Assembly: GCA_013146195.2 (NCBI GenBank) | Contig: CM028377.1 | Span: 9,152,239-9,216,238, forward strand | DNA: 64,000 bases | From: Codonopsis lanceolata | Taxonomy: Eukaryota; Streptophyta; Magnoliopsida; Asterales; Campanulaceae | Direction: 5' to 3' | In this document: in pieces, positions 45,804 to 56,589 of the stretch | How the letters are laid out: the number at the start of each line of letters is the position of its first letter | Position numbering within the stretch: the first letter of the stretch is position 1 | Made by a program: the position numbers and the translations under genes | The notes under the pieces: model-generated | Told to the model about the DNA's origin: nothing | What the model saw: only the letters and a program-made list of their open reading frames with translations | Database searches by the model: none

Positions 45804-47004
45804 GTAAGTTACTTCTTTTATTCTTTGTTTTAGTTCTCATTGACCCTAAGGAAACAAAGCTTATGATGTATGAGGTCAATGAGGACACATATATGCTTCC
45901 TATGCCTTCTTCTTGTATTTTGAAAGTATGAACTTGCTAGGAGCATGTATAGGAGGATTTTATGCTTATTAAAGGTTGTAATACTCTTTCATCTTGCCTA
46001 TGTAAGATTATGAACATGTTAGAAACATGTATTATATGTGTTGCTTGAAGGAGTGCCATATGAGAATGCCCTAATTTAAGCTTACATGATATGTTGTGAA
46101 GTTGTTATGTGTTCTATCCTCAAAAATTGGAACCTATGATGTATATGAATCACATTGCAATGCCTTGGTGAATTTGTAACCTTGTTGAACTTAGAAATGG
46201 CCTAGGTTGGGTTATGAAGCACATAGCTTCAATTACTCCAAAATTGGGAATTTATAGTAAAGACTCAACGGAGTCGACTCTAGGGAAGATTTGAACTTGT
46301 TGAACCCTAATTTCAATCCCTACGAAGTTTGGACACCGTTTGATTGGGTTTACTCAAATATGAGCTTGGTTTAATTGTTTGCAACAAGTTGATGTGTATG
46401 ATTGGTTTTGAGCAATTAATTGCCTTGACCTGATTTATGGTAGAGATTAATAACCTACTTGGTCGGATGAGTTCACTCTTGTCGAATTCGATACTTATTT
46501 GGTTTATGACGAGTAAATACCTACTTGTGCATCACATTGAGGTCAGTTGGCATTATTTGGTTTGTTTATTACGTCAGGGTGGAACGATGCATCGCCTTCA
46601 CGAATTGTGAGATTCGTGCTCGCTATGGATCGCCGCACGGGACCTCACACACACCTCCTGTGGGCCGCAGGTGGGGAAGTAGCCCTTTGCCGTATCAATA
46701 CGTGCCGCATTGGCTTGCTAATTAAATCGAGTAGGTTCTCGGTATGAGTCGATGAATTCACAAAACATCGATGGCACGAACCAGTAACAAAGTTTATTGC
46801 AGGAGCTACGAAGCGGCCGTGACTATATATTATATCCTACTTGTATGATTTATTTTCCCACACTTATGTGAATAATGTGCTAAGTGCTATATGATGAACA
46901 TGAGCCATAATTGTGATAAATGTCATGCTATAACATGAACATGCATTTTTAGTAACTTACTAAGTCTTTCGACTTACCCTATTTGTTTGCTTTGTTTTCC
47001 TTAG
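45804..47004 (+). other. Putative leader intron in the chromovirus 5' LTR
   Basis: CAG|GTAAGT is a consensus plant donor, and TTTGTTTTCCTTAG before ATCCGAGCC is a consensus acceptor; the intron would be 1201 nt. TTACTAA and GACTTAC lie upstream of the acceptor. The donor in the 3' LTR copy is weaker (CAT|GTAAGT, 57449). A second acceptor-like site, TTTATTGCAG (46802), precedes GAGCTACG. Confidence 0.55.
46593..46680 (+). other. Conserved nested-hairpin block, chromovirus 5' LTR copy
   Basis: P2 is CACGAAT/ATTCGTG (46599-46618). P1 (CATCG/CTATG) has one mismatch. The P3 region reads CCTCCTG/CAGGTGG, slightly altered from the 3' LTR copy, which keeps CCACTG/CGGTGG. Confidence 0.55.
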
Positions 47005-47552
47005 ATCCGAGCCAAGGAGACGGTTTATGCTAGATTCGCCATACCCGCATTTGGTTGATTGCGAGCTAGAAGGTTGTTCTTTTGGGATTTCTAATTAGAC
47101 TTTTTTTTTGGCAAGGACGTTGGGAAGCAAGTCACCTAGACGTGACTTGGTGTTTTTGTTGTTGTAGTATAACTTAATGACTTGAGACTTATAATCTTTT
47201 GTGTGCCGACTTATATGTCGAGCTTGTTTATATAGTATTGGTTCACTACAGTTTCTTCCGCTTAACACTCTTTTAAAATATTATTGTTGTTGTTTCTCCG
47301 GCATGTTGTGGCCGTCGAGGTTATATTATGCATGTGTTTTAATTGTAGGAGTAGTTGTTGGGTTCCGGCTGTAACGTCGCCGATGACTTGTTTATTTTAA
47401 GATTATTTTCAGGCCAAGTGTAGCCGAGTTGTTGTTTGTATGCGATGTTGCGCCACATGAATTTTATAATCCTACTTGTGCATGCTTACTTGTGTATATT
47501 TGGGCGGTCCGACTTGGGGTTTTCATTGGAATCCGGGTCGGGGTGCCACAGT

Positions 47553-47564
47553 TGGTATCAGAGC
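47553..47564 (+). other. Primer-binding site of the chromovirus
   Basis: TGGTATCAGAGC two bases after the LTR, complementary to initiator-methionine tRNA. Confidence 0.95.
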
Positions 47565-47661
47565 TGTAGGTTAGCTGTCGGCCAGGATAGGTTCCATGGC
47601 CTAGGTGGGTTGGTTATTTGTGTGTTGATTCTAACGTCGAGTGAATTGTTGTAGGGGTTCA

Positions 47662-48450
47662 ATGGAGAATCCTAGGGATGGCAATGGCCGTGGTAGAGGT
47701 AGGCCCGAGGGAGGTCGGCACCGCCGCCACGAATCCGGTGGGTGGGATATGGCGAGGTTACACCGTAGGTTGATGGCTTTTTCGGCGGGCAGGCGGGGAG
47801 GTCAAGGCGAGGGGCACCACCGCCACCTCATCGGGGAGGAAGTTGTACCACCACCGAGACCGAGGAATGACACCACTCTTTTAGAGAGATTCCTTAAGCC
47901 GAAGCCTAGTGCATTTCTTGGAGGCCGAAAGCCGAAACCTAGGGAGGCCGAGTTGTGGATGGAAGAGATGATCAAGGTATTATCTATGTTGGGATGTACC
48001 GATGAGGAGAGAGTCATGCTAGCGACATTTAAGTTTAAGGGAGCATGAGAACATTGGTGGGTGTGTTGAAGGAAAGGCTGGGAGATTCAACAAGTTCCTA
48101 TTACTTGGGCTAATTTTCAAAGGGAGTTTAAAAATGAATATGTGCCGGATGTGGTTCGCAACAAGAGGGAGAAAGAATTTTATGATCTTGAGCAGGGTAG
48201 CATGACCGTAGCGGAGTATTCCGCGAAGTTCACTGAATTGAGCCGTTATTGCACGTATTTGATTCCTACTGAAGCACGGAGGACGCATAAGTTTGTTAAG
48301 GGGTTGAGAACTGAATTTAGGAAGCAAATTCTAGCACTTAAGCTCACTGATTATCGGAGTGCAGTTGATAGAGCTTATGAGGTGGATCAGGATATTGAGG
48401 AGCACCGGGGCAAGAATAATTCGGGTAATGCACGATGCATTCGAGAATGC
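47662..48450 (+). pseudogene. Chromovirus Gag, frameshifted
   Basis: The ATG at 47662 opens an Arg/Gly-rich N-terminus, then the capsid region (LLERFLKPKPSAFLGG, AELWMEEMIKVLSMLGC). The frame stops at TGA 48046-48048, just where EHWW would continue in another frame, and stops again soon after. The next part, from ITWANFQREF to QGSMTVAEYSAKFTELSRY and LTDYRSAVDRAYE, is open at 48142-48453. Another shift near 48430 leads into the zinc-knuckle frame. Several small indels therefore break a once-continuous Gag. Confidence 0.85.
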
Positions 48451-50559
48451 TAATCAAGGAAATAATTCAGGTAACAGAAGGGGATACCAAGGAAACCGTG
48501 ATAGGAGAGGTGGAGGCCAAGGTAGGCCACAGTCTGGGAAGCAAGGTAACAATACTTCTTTTACTCAGGGGCAGCAAGGATCGCGTAACGAGACTATGAT
48601 TTGTTCGTTTTGTCAGAAGCCTGGACACACAGTTGATAGGTGTTGGGGAAAGACTGGGAAGTGTTACATTTGTGGAGACGGGACTCACTTGAGGAAAGAT
48701 TGTCCAAAGTTTAAGGCCAATCAGTCGGGTAGCGCCGGTCAACAATCTGGGGCTAAGAGAGATGGGGATGGTAAACCTAAGGTGCAGGGCCGTGTGTTTG
48801 CGCTTGATCAGTGCGAGGTTCAGGGGTCTACGGCAGTGATAGGAGGTACTCTTTCTATATTTGATCATAAGGCTCGAGTTCTCATAGATCCAGGGTCTTC
48901 GCATTCTTATGTTGCTTCGCACTTTGTTGAGAATTTATGTGTGCTGCCTCAACCTTTGCCATATTTGCTTGAAGTGTCTACCCCACTCGGGGAATATATG
49001 CTCGCATCTGAAGTATTTAAATCTTGTGATGTATTGGTGGGTGACCACACTTTGCATGCGGACTTGGTAGTTCTACCTATACGTGACTTTGATGTGATTC
49101 TCGGTATGGACTGGTTATGTTCTTATCATGCTATAGTTGACTACCATAAAAAGCGAGTTACTTTTTCTATGCCGGGTGTGCCTGAATTTACATTTGTGGG
49201 AGATCATGCATCGAGTGGTTTGCATTTTATTTCTGCTCTAAGGGCTAGAAAATTATTGTCTCAAGGGTGTACGGGTTATCTTGCATGCGTTGTTGATAAG
49301 AAGAAGTCTTCGCCAAAATTAGAAGAGGTTCCGGTAGTATGTGAGTTTCCCAATGTATTTTCTACCGACCATGCTATGCCACCCGATAGGGAGATAGAAT
49401 TTTGTATTGAGCTTATTCCGGGGACTTCACCTATTTCTAAGGCACCGTATAGGATGGCACCCGCGGAGCTTAAGGAGTTGAAAATTCAGTTGCAAGAACT
49501 TTTAGAGATTGGTTTTATTAAACCGAGTGTGTCGCCTTGGGGCGCACCGGTCTTGTTTGTGAGGAAGAAAGACGGGAGTTTGCGGTTATGCATAGATTAT
49601 CGGGAATTGAATAAGGTGACCATTAAGAATAAATATCCACTACCCCATATTGATGATCTTTTTGACCAATTGCAAGGGTCGATTGTGTATTCTAAGCTTG
49701 ATTTGAGATGGGGTTACTACCAATTGAAGGTTCGAGAGGAAGATATCCCAAAGACGGCTTTTCGCACTAGATATGGGCACTTTGAATTTGTAGTGATGCC
49801 GTTTGGGTTGACAAATGCACCAGCGGTGTTTATGGGACATATCGTTTCTAGCGCCGGGATAGCCGTTGATCCTTCTAAGGTTGAAGCGGTGATGAATTGG
49901 AAGAGACCTAGTTCAGTTACCGAGGTTCGGAGTTTCTTGGGTCTAGCGGGTTATTACCGGAGATTTATTGAGGGTTTTTCTCGGATTGTGACTCCTATGA
50001 CTAGATTGACACAAAAGAATATGCCATTTGTTTGGAGCGAGAAATGTGAGGCTAGTTTTCAAGAGCTTAAGAAGCGGTTGACGTCGGCACCTATTTTGGC
50101 TTTGCCTAGTGGAGGAGATAATTTTGTGATTTATAGCGATGCTTCTAAGGAAGGTTTGGGTTGTGTGCTGATGCAAAAAGGTAGAGTTATCGCCTATGCG
50201 TCGAGAAAGTTGTCTACTCATGAGCAAAATTACCCGACCCACGATTTAGAGTTGGCTGCGATTATTTTCGCGTTGCATAAATGGAAGCATTACTTATATG
50301 GGACTAAGTTTGAGATTTTCACCGACCACATAAGCTTGATGTATTTATTTTCCCAAAAGGAGTTGAACATGAGGCAAAGAAGATGGATGGAGAAACTGAA
50401 AGATCATGATTGTACTATTTTGTATCATCAGGGGAAGGCAAATGTAGTAGCGGATGCCTTGAGTAGGAAAGTTCACATGTCTTGTATGATGGTTAGAGAA
50501 TGGAAGATGTTGGAAGATTTGCGAGATTGGGGTCCTAGTATTTATGATAGAGGTGTAAT
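48440..50559 (+). pseudogene. Chromovirus Pol part 1: zinc knuckles, protease, RT (deleted core), RNase H
   Basis: The open frame shows two CCHC knuckles (CSFCQKPGHTVDRC and CYICGDGTHLRKDC). The aspartic protease follows with the active site changed to DPG at 48887-48895 (VLIDPGSSHSY), where the family has DSG or DTG. RT runs from IGFIKPSVSPWGAPVLFV through SKLDLRWGYYQLKV and VMPFGLTNAP. At about 49831 PAVFM runs straight into GHIVSS, so the segment with the YxDD/FIDD catalytic box, roughly 60-65 residues in relatives, is missing in frame. RNase H follows (YSDASKEGLGCVL, DLELAAIIFALHKW, VADALSR). The solo LTR then interrupts. Confidence 0.9.
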
Positions 50560-53415
50560 TGTAAGACCCCGAACCTTCGTGTATTTGACTTTCTCGTGTT
50601 GCATGCTTTGTTGTTAATGCGTTGAGTGTTCGTCTTAACATGATAGCACCTAAATAAGTCTCATTGGAGTCTTAGTACCTTGTATATAAGATTTATAATG
50701 TTCATCTTAGTTGTTGTATGCTTGGTTGAGAGTTTAGAAGCATTGTTGCTTCGTTTGAGCCTTAGGGTTTCTCGTGTTTGCCTTCGTTGCTTGTATTGTT
50801 TGTGCTTTCAACTTACGAGAAGTTCATTTAAGTTTTAGACCAAGTATACTAGTATTTCTCATGCTTGCACAATCAATGTTCATAGATTAGTTGCATTTGG
50901 AAATAAGATGACAAACATATCACTTCACAGATTCAGTCCTGTTTTTGGGCGAACTTCGGGAAAATTCTGGTACCAATCCACTAAAGAGAATTTTCTAAAT
51001 CTTTAGTATGTTTTACCTACATATGTTAGGTCTTAACTTACGGCTGTGCCAGAATTATGTTTTCAGGAAATCAGCTTCTGTACTTGAAGTTGTAGTAGCC
51101 ATATTTTGATGTATATAAGTCCAAATTGAGTAATTTAAAATGCTAAACTATATTTTAAAGAGTCTAGTTTCATAAAAATCAATAATCACCTCATTTGGAG
51201 ATGTGAGCTATTTTTGGTCGATTTTACAAGATTGACTGTCTGTTTTCCAGAATCTGGTTTTGTGAGTTTTGAGTGGATTTGGCTATTGACTCTTGAACCC
51301 TTGGCCCTTGGACGTCCATTGTGACTCAAAGCCCCCTTTGTTGACTTGTCTAAGACCCTTGTGAACCCTTGGATCATGGCCTATCAATGGTCTTCATGCC
51401 TTAGCCAATAGAAAGCCTCTTAATCACTTCACTTGGATTAGGGACTTCTTGGGAAGTATATAAACACAAAATTCACCCCTTTCAGCCATTGTTGTTCTTC
51501 CATAACCAGAGATTCAGAGACATAGCTCCAAATTTCGTCCATGGAGGTCACACCAACTTGAGAGATCATTTCCCGGAGATCCGGTGATCCGATCGTCGAA
51601 CCGAGACCGCCAAATCGAAGCTCTCGATCTTCTCTACAACAATCCTTGCTCTAATCAACCTTTCCTCCATTAATCTTAGGACTAAGGTACGTTGGGCAAT
51701 CCCTGAGATTTTCATATTCAATAAAATAGCATGACCCCTTCATTATAGTTGTTCTATTAATGATTGTGAACACATTTTGTGAAGAGAAATCCTCCAATTC
51801 AACCTTTGAAACATGTGTAGGATTTTATGAATTATCTATGAAGTTGTGATTTTGACATTTTGTAAAGCATGAATGTTGTTTATAATGAGTTTAGGAATAA
51901 CTCTTGTGAAGGAATATGTTTCAATTCAAGGTTTAACAAAATCACCGAAACTAGGGTTTGAAACTCGGGATTGTGTTTAAGGCTAGTTTAAGATCATGAA
52001 CGGCCTAGTTATCGAGTTCTAAATGAAAGGAGAACTTAGGAAAGGGCAATGTGATGCATATAGTATCAATGCTCAACTTGGTTGAATTTTAGTAAAACTC
52101 ATCGGAGTTGAGATTAGGGAGTTATTGAACAATACCGACTCCACATTCAATCCCTACGACGTTTGTAGTGCGTTAGACTAATATATTAGCTTACGTGACT
52201 TTGGGATGGATTGAAGGGCATGTTTGATATGAGTGATTATAAGACTCAATTGAGTTCTTATGTGGTTTATGTGATTGTGTGAAGCAAATGCACAATTGAG
52301 AGCATGTTGTAGAATGATGTATCTACTTGACATGTTGAATTCGCTCTTGTCGAATTCCTACTTGATTCTTTAATGAGTAAAAACACCTACTTGTTGAAAT
52401 AATGAATTTGAGGACTATTCTATAAGATGATTTGGATTGGGGCTATCTTTAGTACTCTATACATGGAGTCTACTTGTATAAGTCGCTAGGATGACCATGT
52501 TGTTATCTAAGACTCACCGATATGGTTTGACCTTACGGGTTATTACCGCTCTAGTGTTGCTTAAGTCTTTGACTACCATCGAGTTTTGTGTTCTTGAATG
52601 AGTTACTACTCTAGGAAGAGTTTAGCAAATGGCTTCATGATCCGAGACTAACAGAGTAGTCTTGGATAGTACTTAATGGACTGATGGTTAAGTTGTGACT
52701 CTGTTGAATTTCATAGGTGAATGTGGAATACTGTGTATATTTTATATTATGACTAAATGCATGATTTCCTACCTTGTCAAGAATTGATTCTTCTATGTGT
52801 TTCTATGATATGACTTATGAGCATATTGAATGTATTTGCCTTCGTGCCTGATTTGTTCTACAGTTAATGAATTGTGGTGAACTTGGATTTTACTATTAAG
52901 TGGAATTATGAATCAAAATTGAACTAAGCTTGATTTCACAATAATCAACTTAGGCTTCCCTTATATAATTGACTTGGGACTTGAACTAAGATTCCTAAAT
53001 GGAATGAGAACCTTGCTATGCCTCAAACAAGAACATAGAAAAGAGTCTTGGGACACATATAGTGTTCAAACTCTATTTGGTTGGAATTGTAGTAAAGACT
53101 CAACGGAGTTGAGTTAAGGAACAATTGAACCTTACGAGGATCGTGGTGAGATCCTATGACAATTATATTCCAGTTGACTAGATTACTAGCTTTTGGGACT
53201 TGAATTGAATAGAGTGAACAAACTTGGCACTTATGATTTAGAGACTTAAATGAGTTCCTATTCTGGTTTTGTGATTTATGTAACAATGTGCATAATCGTA
53301 TGAGTTTAGTAGGTCATTGTATCTACTTGAGAATTAGCAAGTAAACATCTACTTGTGCATTGCATATAAGTCCAGCTGGCATTACTTGAGTTTTCATGAT
53401 GATGGTGGGACGATG

Positions 53416-53507
53416 CATTGCCTTCACGAATTATGGGATTCGTGATTGTAATGTATCGCCGTACCGGATTCGGGTTTCACACACACCTCCACTGCTAGCT
53501 ACAGTGG
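53416..53507 (+). other. Conserved nested-hairpin block, 4.5-kb solo LTR copy
   Basis: P1 CATTG/TAATG (with a G-T wobble), P2 CACGAAT/ATTCGTG (53425-53444), P3 CCACTG/CAGTGG (53489-53507). Confidence 0.6.
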
Positions 53508-53789
53508 GGAAGTAGCCCCTTTGTCGTAACCAATTGAGCACATTGGCTAGGGCTATTTTCCTGAGTAGAGAACTCAGACCCGAGAAGAGAGCTCGGTACT
53601 TTGATACCTGAACACGGGTATCATTGGCACGATATGATTAACAGTTGTGATTGCAAGAGCAATATGACGACAGTGATTTGGTATCTTCTCTATCCCTTAT
53701 GTGGCCTCCTATGGGCACTTATGTGACAACAAAGTGTTAGTTGAACATGAGATCTTATTGACCATGTTTGTATTGGCTGATGTTATATG

Positions 53790-54025
53790 AGAGATTTGAT
53801 ATGTATATATAGATATATGCATACTTGTATATGAGATATATATGAAAGAATTGATGTGTATATATATATAGATATGCACACTTATGCATGATGATTTTAT
53901 GGGAGATTTGATATGTATATTTAGAGATATACATACTGGTATAGGTGTATATATATAAGCGTGCACCCTTACACGTGGTAACAGTGTGAATAGCTTGATT
54001 CGTATATATAATGATATGTATACTT
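53790..54025. repeat. AT-rich imperfect tandem repeat
   Basis: GAGATTTGATATGTATATAT-like units recur two to three times with TA-rich filler inside the solo LTR. Minus-strand frames rich in Tyr, Ile, His and Ser here reflect composition only. Confidence 0.6.
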
Positions 54026-55053
54026 GCATATGATGTCTTGTAGGAACTACCATCTAATTCATTTGATTTGTGTGTGAACAGGGAATTACACCCTGGTTCA
54101 TTTGGACGGTTTAGTAAGTAAGAAGGAGTGGATATCTTGTGGAGTATCGAAACGATACGACGCCTCTTCACGGGTTTTTCTGTCATATATTAAATGACAC
54201 CCTGGTTATGTTTATGTTACATAATTATATGTTGCATATATATTGTAGTAGCGTACTGGGTCATTATGACTCATCTCGTACTTGTTTTTAGTTGCAGTAA
54301 CTGATAGCTGCACTGAGGTCGAGTAGATCGAGACTGTAGCAGGGCGCAGCTGGTCGATAGATCGAGGTTAGATCGTGTGGTTTGTGTTTGTAGCAGCCGA
54401 CTTTCTCGAGTAGCAGCTTGTGGAGTCTTGTTCCTTTTTAGCATTGTCATTGATTTCATCTACTTTGCTATTCTTGTGAGATCGACATTTTGTAAAGTTA
54501 TTTAGACTTCTGATCGGGTAGAAATACTTGGGTATTGGTATTGGTTATTTCTTGGGCCGACGTGTTGTGTCGTGCCTTGTTTGTGGTTTTAGTATTTATT
54601 TCAATTGTCTCCAGGCACTTGATAGCTTTGGGGAATTTCCTTGTTCTACTTCTTATAGTTGTTGGTTGACCCCGGTATGCTTTAGCCGTTGGGTAATTGT
54701 TATATCAGGTTGGTTCTTTGTTGAAACGCCGGCCTGGAGTGCCGATGGTTTGATTAGCGTCTGCAATGTTGCGGCACGCGAGTTTTGTTTTTCCTCCTTT
54801 GAGAGATAATGTCTCTCTTGGTTTCATTGTTGTTGGTTTCGAGCTTCATAGCTTGGGACTTCTTTCTTATATTGCTTCCGCTGATTTGATTTTTGAAATA
54901 CCGTATTTTAGTGCGGTGTTATGTTCATGTTTAGAGCGAGTTTGCTCGACTGTTTGACTAGCACTACTGTTTATCAAGTGCTTGTCCTCTTATTAAGTTA
55001 GTCCAGCACGACCTTGGGATTTCGTGTTGGAATGGTCGGGTCGTTACGATAAT

Positions 55054-55752
55054 TTTGCAAATGTTAGGTTACGCCCGGTTTATTTGGGAAGTTTAAAGAA
55101 AAGAATGCAGGTTGAAGAAAATTATTGATGGGTTGGCTGAGAATGTATCACTTGATTTTGTGATTAATAGTGAGGGTACTTTGACATTTCGAGGTAGAAT
55201 TTGTGTAATGCTAATTGAATGAATTGAAGAGGCTAGTTCTTGATAAAGAGAGATACACCATCATCACACAGGATACACCATTCACAGGGGAGCACGAAGA
55301 TGTATTTGGATTTGAAAAGACAATTTTGGTGGAAAGGCATGAAGAGGAAATGCGGAGTATGTATCAAAGTGTTTGACTTGCCAACAGGTTAAGGCTGAGC
55401 ATCAAAGGCCTGCGGGATTTCTACAACCACTTGAGATTCTGAATGGAAATGGGAGTTTATTACTATGGATTTTGTGACGGGGTTACCGCGAGAGGATTTA
55501 ATGCGTTTGGGTCATAGTTGATGATTGACTAAGTCTACACACTTTATTCGATCGCGATCACTTATTCATTGACTTCGATTAGCGGCATTGTACATTCGGA
55601 GATCGTGAGACTTCATGGTGTACTGTGAGTATTGTGTCCGATAGAGATCCAAGGTTCACATCCAGTATTTTGGCAATCGTTGCAAGAGGCTTTGGGGACA
55701 GATTAGACTTGATCTGACTTTTCATCCTCAAACGGATGGTCAGTCCGAGCGT
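55054..55752 (+). pseudogene. Chromovirus integrase core, heavily frameshifted
   Basis: Integrase motifs appear in changing frames: HHHTGYTIHRG and CLTCQQVKAEHQRPAG (H2C2 zinc region), then EWKWEFITMDFVTGLP with the first catalytic Asp. The core up to the polynucleotide-binding HPQTDGQSER region is broken by several stops and indels. Confidence 0.75.
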
Positions 55753-56589
55753 TTGATTCAGATTTTGGAGGACATGCTTCGAGCTTGTGCCGTGGATTTT
55801 AAAGGAAGTTGGGATTCTCATTTACCCTTGGCGGAGTTTGCGTATAATAATAGTTACCAAAAGAGCATAAAGATGGCGCCGTATGAAGCATTGTATGGGC
55901 GTAAGTGTAGATCACCAATCTGTTGCGACGAAGTTGGAGAGGCGAAACTTTGGGGTTCCGAGTTAGTGCAACAGTCGGTTGAGAGCTTGAAGATAATTAG
56001 AGATAGATTACGCACCGCTCAAAGTCGACAAAAGAGCTACACGGATAATCGTAGAAGGGATCTTAAGTTCCAAGTGGGAGACTACGTGTTCTTGAAGGTG
56101 ACACCGAGGAGAGGTACGAAGAGATTCGGCAAGGAAGGGAAGCTTACACCGAGATACATTGGCCCATTCGAGGTTCTTGAGAAAGTTGGGTCCTTAGCGT
56201 ATCGAATTGCATTGCCACCTTCACTTTCAGAGACTCATAACGTATTTCATGTTTCTATGTTACGGAAGTATATGAGAGATGAATCACATGTGCTTGAGTA
56301 TGAGGATATAACGTTTGAGCCGGATATGTCCTATGTTGAAAAGCCCGTGAAGATTATGGATACTAAAGAGCAAGTGCTACGAACCAAGAGGATTCCCTTA
56401 GTCAAAGTTCTTTGGAAGAATCACAACATCGAGGAAGCGACTTGGGAAACGGAAGCGGAGATGCGCGAGAAGCATCCACATTTGTTTGAGGAACTTGGTA
56501 AGAATTTAGGGACTAAATTCCTTAAGGAGGGGAGAATGTGGCACCCTAGCCATTCATTGCTTGTGTTCATGCATTCATATTTCTTGTGA
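55753..56589 (+). pseudogene. Integrase C-terminus with chromodomain
   Basis: The open stretch encodes the end of the integrase core (LPLAEFAYNNSYQKSI, APYEALYGRKCRSPICC), the GPY/F region (LTPRYIGPFEVLEKVGSLAY) and an ETHNVFHVSMLRKY motif. A chromodomain (VKVLWKNHNIEEATWETEAE) near residues 215-245 probably steers integration to heterochromatin by binding modified histones. The frame overruns the PPT into the 3' LTR before stopping. It looks intact here but is cut off from a working integrase N-terminus, so it is counted as part of a dead pol. Confidence 0.9.
56524..56536 (+). other. Polypurine tract of the chromovirus
   Basis: AAGGAGGGGAGAA immediately precedes the 3' LTR. It overlaps the end of the pol reading frame. 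Confidence 0.9.

Larger units (their letters stand above)
44891..47550 (+). mobile_element. 5' LTR of the chromovirus
   Basis: It begins TGTGGCACCC and ends GGGGTGCCACA. Contained signals: stem ACCTTGC-CCCC-GCAAGGT (45247-45264), palindrome pair GCGGTCGC/GCGACCGC (45301-45333), TATA-like sequence near 45567, donor CAG|GTAAGT (45804), stem CTCATTGACC/GGTCAATGAG (45836-45883), hairpin block (46593-46680), acceptor (47004) and the cassette GTAACGTCGCCGATGACTTG (47371-47390). Confidence 0.95.
51687..54291 (+). other. Putative leader intron in the 4.5-kb solo LTR
   Basis: Donor AAG|GTACGT; acceptor CTTGTTTTTAG at 54291, with TTGCAG at 54297 as an alternative. Context after the acceptor is less conserved than in the other LTRs, so this is the weakest of the set. 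Confidence 0.35.
50560..55048 (+). mobile_element. 4.5-kb solo LTR nested in the chromovirus pol
   Basis: It starts TGTAAGACCCCG and ends GGTCGTTACG, the last base probably a mutated A. It is flanked by GTAAT (50555-50559) and ATAAT (55049-55053), a 5-bp duplication with one mismatch. Coding sequence of pol resumes right after it. It resembles the 3.2-kb solo LTR over its first ~1.8 kb and around the hairpin block, but has extra segments at ~52.4-53.4 kb and an AT-rich tract at 53.8-54.0 kb. TATA box near 51456, donor AAG|GTACGT (51687), acceptor near 54291. Confidence 0.85.

Noticed and set aside
47802..48922. Minus-strand frames opposite gag and pol of the chromovirus (71, 102 and 151 codons)
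   Set aside because: They are antisense shadows of the recognised coding strand with no domain similarity.
53709..54186. Minus-strand frames of 114 and 143 codons in the 4.5-kb solo LTR
   Set aside because: They lie in a TA-rich repeat; the products are Tyr/Ile/His/Ser runs explained by composition.
54528..54957. Plus-strand frames near the end of the 4.5-kb solo LTR (93 and 63 codons)
   Set aside because: Not conserved in the related LTRs, which have stops at equivalent places; no domain is seen.
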